The notes below the pieces were generated by a model. It was not told where the DNA came from, ran no database searches, and saw only the letters and a program-made list of their open reading frames with translations. Both the position numbers and the translations under genes were made by a program. A stretch of 64,000 nucleotides of DNA from Thalassospira profundimaris (GTDB lineage: Bacteria > Pseudomonadota > Alphaproteobacteria > Rhodospirillales > Thalassospiraceae): contig NZ_JPWI01000004.1 in NCBI RefSeq assembly GCF_003326795.1, forward strand, positions 186,001-250,000, written 5' to 3'. Positions within the stretch are counted from its first letter, which is position 1. Each line of letters starts with the position of its first letter. Shown one piece after another: positions 60,196 to 64,000 of the stretch.

Positions 60196-61536
60196 ATGCT
60201 GCCGCAGGAAATCATTCGCCGCAAACGTGAAGGCGAAGTTCTGACAGACGCTGAAATAGCGTTTTTCGTCAAAGGCATCACTGATGACAGTATCAGCGAG
60301 GGGCAGGTTGCTGCCCTTGCGATGGCCGTTTTCTTTAACGGAATGACCATGGACGAACGGGCTGCGCTGACTCGTAATATGCGCGACAGTGGTACAGTTC
60401 TTGATTGGAAGGCACTTGGCCTTGACGGGCCGGTTGTTGACAAACATTCCACGGGTGGCGTCGGTGACAAGGTCAGTCTGATGCTTGGTCCGATTGTCGG
60501 TGCGTGTGGCGCATTCGTTCCAATGATTTCCGGACGGGGCCTAGGCCACACAGGCGGAACGCTTGATAAATTTGATTCGATCCCGGGTTATCGCACGACG
60601 CCGACACTTGAAGAATTTGCCAAGGTTACCCGCGAAGTTGGCTGCGCGATTATCGGGCAAACCTCTGATCTTGCGCCGGCAGACAAACGGTTCTATGGCA
60701 TTCGCGACGTAACAGCGACGGTCGAAAGCATACCGCTGATTACCGCATCGATCCTTTCCAAGAAGCTGGCGGCTGGCCTTGATTCACTTGTCATGGACGT
60801 CAAGTTCGGTTCGGGCGCCTTCATGAACGAATATGATCGTGCGCGCGAACTGGCGCAAAGTATTACGGAAGTGGCAACGCGCAATGGTGTTCCGACAGTA
60901 GCCCTGCTGACAGATATGGAGCAGGTGTTGGGCGATACAGTCGGCAATGCCCTTGAGATGCGTGAAGCGATCGATTTCCTGACCGGAAAACATCAGGAAC
61001 AGCGTGTTTATGATGTGACAATGGCACTTGCCGCAGAAATGCTTGCAGTTAGTGGTGTTGCTATCGATGTGGCTGACGGGCTTCGTCAGGCAACGCTTGC
61101 GCTTGAAAGCGGCAAGGCTGCAGAAGTCTTTGCAAAAATGGTCGCAAGCCTTGGCGGACCGGCCGACTTTGTCGAAAACAACACGAATTATCTTGAAGCA
61201 GCACCAATGATCAATGCGGTGACGGCTGCCAAAACTGGTCGGGTTGTTTCGATGGATGCGCGCAAGGTCGGCTTGGCTCTGGTTGCCCTTAAAGGTGGGC
61301 GTACGCGCGCTGATCAGAAGATCGATTTTGCAGTCGGCTTCACCGATTTTATCAAGGTCGGGCAACCGGTTTCGGCTGAAACACCGCTTTGCATTGCCCA
61401 TACCCGTGATCAGGCCCAGCTGGAAGAAGCGACGGCCCTTCTGCGCGAAGCAATCGTTATCGGTGAGGGCGAGGTCGCGCCAACAGGCTCCGAACCCGCT
61501 GTGCGCGAACGCATCGTTGCCGGTGTAAAGGGGTGA
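60196..61536 (+). CDS. deoA: Thymidine phosphorylase
   Basis: The product is 446 residues. The glycosyltransferase family 3 motifs are [13 protein letters not shown] (about 82-94), [14 protein letters not shown] and [14 protein letters not shown]. It cleaves thymidine or deoxyuridine to the base and deoxyribose 1-phosphate. It ends the operon, and a strong terminator follows. AGGAGA precedes the ATG at ten bases. Confidence 0.96.
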   Translation: MLPQEIIRRKREGEVLTDAEIAFFVKGITDDSISEGQVAALAMAVFFNGMTMDERAALTRNMRDSGTVLDWKALGLDGPVVDKHSTGGVGDKVSLMLGPIVGACGAFVPMISGRGLGHTGGTLDKFDSIPGYRTTPTLEEFAKVTREVGCAIIGQTSDLAPADKRFYGIRDVTATVESIPLITASILSKKLAAGLDSLVMDVKFGSGAFMNEYDRARELAQSITEVATRNGVPTVALLTDMEQVLGDTVGNALEMREAIDFLTGKHQEQRVYDVTMALAAEMLAVSGVAIDVADGLRQATLALESGKAAEVFAKMVASLGGPADFVENNTNYLEAAPMINAVTAAKTGRVVSMDARKVGLALVALKGGRTRADQKIDFAVGFTDFIKVGQPVSAETPLCIAHTRDQAQLEEATALLREAIVIGEGEVAPTGSEPAVRERIVAGVKG

Positions 61537-61554
61537 TCCTTTGATATCGGGTTA

Positions 61555-61588
61555 AAAGAAAGGCTGGGAAATTTCCCGGCCTTTCTTT
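61555..61588. terminator. Strong terminator after deoA, shared with the GMC gene
   Basis: A 17-base stem with a single wobble, AAAGAAAGGCTGGGAAA with TTTCCCGGCCTTTCTTT, has no real loop (cruciform-like). It lies between convergent genes and is T-rich at both ends. Confidence 0.88.
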
Positions 61589-61591
61589 CTT

Positions 61592-63187
61592 CTAGCGAGC
61601 AGCAGCCTTGATCATGGAAGCCGCTTTTTCCGCAATCATGATCGTTGGCGAGTTTGTGTTGCCTGACACAATGGTCGGCATGATGGACGCGTCGGCAATG
61701 CGCAAACCATCCAGACCGCGCAGTCGCAATTCTGGATCAACCACAGATGCCGCATCTGCCCCCATTCTGCAGGTGCCGACCGGGTGGAAGATCGTGGTTC
61801 CGATATCGCCAGCCGCACGGATCAAATCTTCTTCGCTGTCATAGGATGGGCCAGGTTTGAATTCTTCCGGCGCATAGGCAGCAAGGGCCGGTTGGCCTGC
61901 GATCTTGCGCGTCAGACGAATTGAATCTGCTGCCACCTTTTTATCTGCATCTGCTGACAGATAGTTCGGGGAAATCGCAGGCTGTTGCGTGTGATCCGGG
62001 CTGGTAATGTGAATGCTACCGCGGCTTTGCGGGCGCAGGTTACAGACACTTGCCGTGAAAGCCGGGAAGGGGTGGACGGGCTCGCCAAATTTCTCAAGTG
62101 ACAGTGGTTGGACGTGATATTGAAGGTTCGGCGTTTCAAACGATGCATCAGACCGGGTGAAAATCCCCAGCTGACTTGGTGCCATGGACATCGGGCCTGA
62201 CTGATTAAACAGGTATTCCAGAGCAATGCTGGCTTTGCCCAACAGACTGGTTGCCTTTTCATTCAGGGTGCGAATGTTGCTTACCTTGAACGCACAGCGC
62301 AACTGCAAATGATCTTGAAGGTTTTCGCCGACTTGGGGGTTATCAAGCACCTGTTCGATGCCATATTGCTGCAAGACATCGCCGCGTCCGATCCCGGAAA
62401 GCTCCAGAATTTGCGGGGAGCCGACAGAACCGGCTGAAAGCACCGTTTCACGATTGGCATAAACAGTTTCGATATTACCTTCGCGCTCATATTCAACGCC
62501 GGTTATCCGGCCTTCGGAAATGATCAGACGCCGGACATGGGCATTGGTGCGAACTTCAAGGTTTTTACGATCAAGGGCAGGGCGGAGAAATGCTTTGGAT
62601 GTGTTCCAGCGAATGCCGCGCTTCTGGTTTACATCGAAATAGGATGACCCTTCATTGGTTCCACGATTGAAATCCGGCACCTTCGGAATGCCTGCCTGTT
62701 CGGCAGCATCCTGAAAGGCCTCAAGGATTTCCCAGCGTACGCGTGCCTGTTCAACCCGCCATTCGCCACCTTCACCATGCAGGTCATCGGCACCGCGATA
62801 GTAGTCCTCCGATTTCTTGAAGAAGGGCAGCACATCGTCCCAGCCCCAATTGGTACATCCGGACTGGCGCCATTGATCATAGTCATTGGCCTGACCGCGC
62901 ATATAGATCATGCCGTTGATGGACGAACATCCGCCAAGAACCTTGCCGCGCGGATACCCAAGGGACCGGCCGTTCAAACCCGGTTCGCGGACGGTATTAA
63001 AACACCAGTCAACCTTGGGATTGCCAATGCAATAAAGGTAGCCAACCGGAATATGAATCCAGGGATTGCGATCTTTTCCGCCAGCTTCAAGCAGAAGAAT
63101 ATTTGCGTCTTCCATCTCGGACAGGCGGTTTGCCAGCGTACAGCCGGCCGATCCTGCGCCAATGATGATGTAATCAAACCGGTCCAT
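61592..63187 (-). CDS. GMC family oxidoreductase (choline/alcohol dehydrogenase-like)
   Basis: The product is 531 residues. The FAD motif is IIIGAGSAGCTLANRL (7-22), the GMC signature I is PRGKVLGGCSSINGMIYMRG (about 79-98) and signature II GSVGSPQILELSGIG (about 255-269). The catalytic His is in HPVGTCRMG and the later GNTNSPT has the second site. It oxidises an alcohol to an aldehyde; choline and aliphatic alcohols are the typical substrates, but there is no betaine gene nearby. Upstream 305 bases run to the DASS gene. Confidence 0.92.
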   Translation of the reverse strand: MDRFDYIIIGAGSAGCTLANRLSEMEDANILLLEAGGKDRNPWIHIPVGYLYCIGNPKVDWCFNTVREPGLNGRSLGYPRGKVLGGCSSINGMIYMRGQANDYDQWRQSGCTNWGWDDVLPFFKKSEDYYRGADDLHGEGGEWRVEQARVRWEILEAFQDAAEQAGIPKVPDFNRGTNEGSSYFDVNQKRGIRWNTSKAFLRPALDRKNLEVRTNAHVRRLIISEGRITGVEYEREGNIETVYANRETVLSAGSVGSPQILELSGIGRGDVLQQYGIEQVLDNPQVGENLQDHLQLRCAFKVSNIRTLNEKATSLLGKASIALEYLFNQSGPMSMAPSQLGIFTRSDASFETPNLQYHVQPLSLEKFGEPVHPFPAFTASVCNLRPQSRGSIHITSPDHTQQPAISPNYLSADADKKVAADSIRLTRKIAGQPALAAYAPEEFKPGPSYDSEEDLIRAAGDIGTTIFHPVGTCRMGADAASVVDPELRLRGLDGLRIADASIMPTIVSGNTNSPTIMIAEKAASMIKAAAR

Positions 63188-63393
63188 GTGTCATTTCCTG
63201 AATGAGGACAATATGGAACCGGTTTCCCCGGTAGCGGTTGTGTTTCACGGAAGGTTCCTCTCTGAGTGGCAGCCAAGGTTTTTCTTGTGAGTCTTGTTTC
63301 TTGGTGTGACGCTACCATTGATTTGACTGTCTGAAAATATAATCAAGCGTTGTATCCATTCCGGCATGCGGAAAAAGATACCTTTGTTGATTT

Positions 63394-63423
63394 TTGGAAT
63401 AATTCAAATAAAATCAATATAAT
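63394..63423 (+). promoter_or_regulatory. Candidate promoter of the DASS symporter gene
   Basis: TTGGAA (63394-63399), an 18-base spacer and a perfect TATAAT (63418-63423) lie 70 bases before the gene. A second TATAAT at 63338-63343 has no good -35. The 305-base gap to the GMC gene is very AT-rich and holds nothing else that I recognise. Confidence 0.5.
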
Positions 63424-63492
63424 AGCAGTTGTTTAAGATCGAAAAACTTGATTAGTCTCGTCTGTCCACAGACTCAACCACGAGCTTGATTG

Positions 63493-64000
63493 ATGATCCG
63501 TTTTCGATGGCTTGATCGTTTGCCTATTTCTGCGACCGGGGCACATCCGGAATCTCCCCGACGGCCTGGTGCACTTCGCCGTCAGCTTGGGTTCTGGGCC
63601 GGAATCTTGACAGCTGTTTCAATGGTGTTGAGTGGACCACCGGACGATATGGCGCCAGCTGCGTGGCATACAGCTGCAATTGCTGCATTGATGGCAATCT
63701 GGTGGTTGAGCGAAGCGATCCCGATAGCAGCAACCGCATTGGTTCCGGTTGCTGTTGCCCCGAGTTTTTCGGTGGCAACAATTGACGATGTGACTTTGCA
63801 TTACTCGAACCCATTGTTGTTTTTGTTTTTGGGCGGATTTGTCATTGCCATTGCGATGGAACGATGGAATTTGCACCGACGTGTCGCACTGGTGATTTTA
63901 AAGCAGGTTGGTTTTAAGCCATCTTCGCTGGTCGGAGGTGTCATCGCTGCGACGGCGGTGCTTTCAATGTGGGTCAGCAATACCGCAACAGCGACCATGA
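63493..64000 (+). CDS. DASS/SLC13 family anion symporter, 3' end outside window
   Basis: The reading frame is open from the ATG at 63493 to the window edge, giving the first 169 residues. About 30 basic and polar N-terminal residues precede a membrane domain with EAIPIAATALVPVAVAP, LFLFLGGFVIAIAMERW and MWVSNTATATM, the DASS/SLC13 hallmarks (the last is a sodium/substrate-site SNT motif). It imports dicarboxylates or sulphate with sodium. The rest lies beyond the window. Confidence 0.88.
   Translation, partial: MIRFRWLDRLPISATGAHPESPRRPGALRRQLGFWAGILTAVSMVLSGPPDDMAPAAWHTAAIAALMAIWWLSEAIPIAATALVPVAVAPSFSVATIDDVTLHYSNPLLFLFLGGFVIAIAMERWNLHRRVALVILKQVGFKPSSLVGGVIAATAVLSMWVSNTATATM

Noticed and set aside
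1-64000. CRISPR arrays, insertion sequences, prophage or toxin-antitoxin modules
   Set aside because: I looked for regularly spaced repeats, transposase or integrase motifs and short paired genes and saw none.

Overview
The window is a stretch of alphaproteobacterial chromosome. The order topA-rnr, dprA, plsY, pyrC-like, pyrB, with ruvX divergent from gatCAB, the DUF983 and rpmG neighbours, and the protein sequences fit a Rhodospirillales bacterium, possibly Thalassospira-like. That is an inference from familiarity, not from a search. Base composition looks mid-50s percent GC. I see no insertion sequence, prophage, integrase or CRISPR array. Nearly all genes are intact; only the two edge genes are cut by the window.

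Layout. 1-2.3 kb: tail of a peptide-type ABC permease, an acetyltransferase and a SAM-fold protein. 2.4-6.6 kb (minus): tRNA-modification operon dusA-mnmC with a coupled MFS transporter. 6.7-10.6 kb: ArsC/Spx-like protein, HAD hydrolase, gamma-glutamyltransferase, alpha/beta hydrolase. 10.8-12.2 kb: CRP-like regulator followed by a perfect CRP-type palindrome, a possible small RNA and a DUF423 protein. 12.3-28 kb: housekeeping (rpmG, lipoprotein S41 protease, DUF983, Hpt protein with a dead receiver, rnr, topA, dprA, plsY, pseudo-dihydroorotase, pyrB, AEC transporter, VOC protein, ruvX). 28.3-31.5 kb: gatCAB.

31.7-36.4 kb is an accessory-looking island: an RpiR-type regulator, a complete TRAP transporter (substrate-binding protein, small and large permease) and a racemase-family enzyme that lacks one catalytic cysteine. 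36.5-42.3 kb holds a CopZ-like protein, a DJ-1/Hsp31-type protein divergent from a LysR regulator, thymidine kinase, and a divergent ArgO/ArgP pair. 41-44.6 kb is a complete pqiABC lipid-transport operon, followed by a 562-residue protein of unknown function. 46.6-50.6 kb has a GlxA-type regulator with an MFS transporter, tRNA-Ser(GCU), a CigR-like secreted protein and a stand-alone Lrp ligand domain.

50.7-61.5 kb is devoted mainly to nucleosides: a PfkB kinase and a periplasmic 5'-nucleotidase (minus), then a BMP-type nucleoside ABC transporter (four genes) co-directional with cytidine deaminase, purine nucleoside phosphorylase and thymidine phosphorylase. Together they could dephosphorylate external nucleotides, import the nucleosides and break them down to bases and pentose phosphates. 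The end holds a GMC oxidoreductase (minus) and the start of a DASS/SLC13 anion symporter.

The most interesting points are: the pyrB-linked dihydroorotase homologue without its HxH metal motif (PyrX-like); the CRP-site/sRNA candidate at 11.58-11.71 kb; the Hpt plus degenerate receiver protein; the TRAP/RpiR/racemase island with candidate operators; the unknown protein after pqiABC; and the unusually long untranslated stretch before the nucleoside operon. I did not find a clear, wholly new multi-gene system. The TRAP island and the unknown 562-residue protein are the best places to look.
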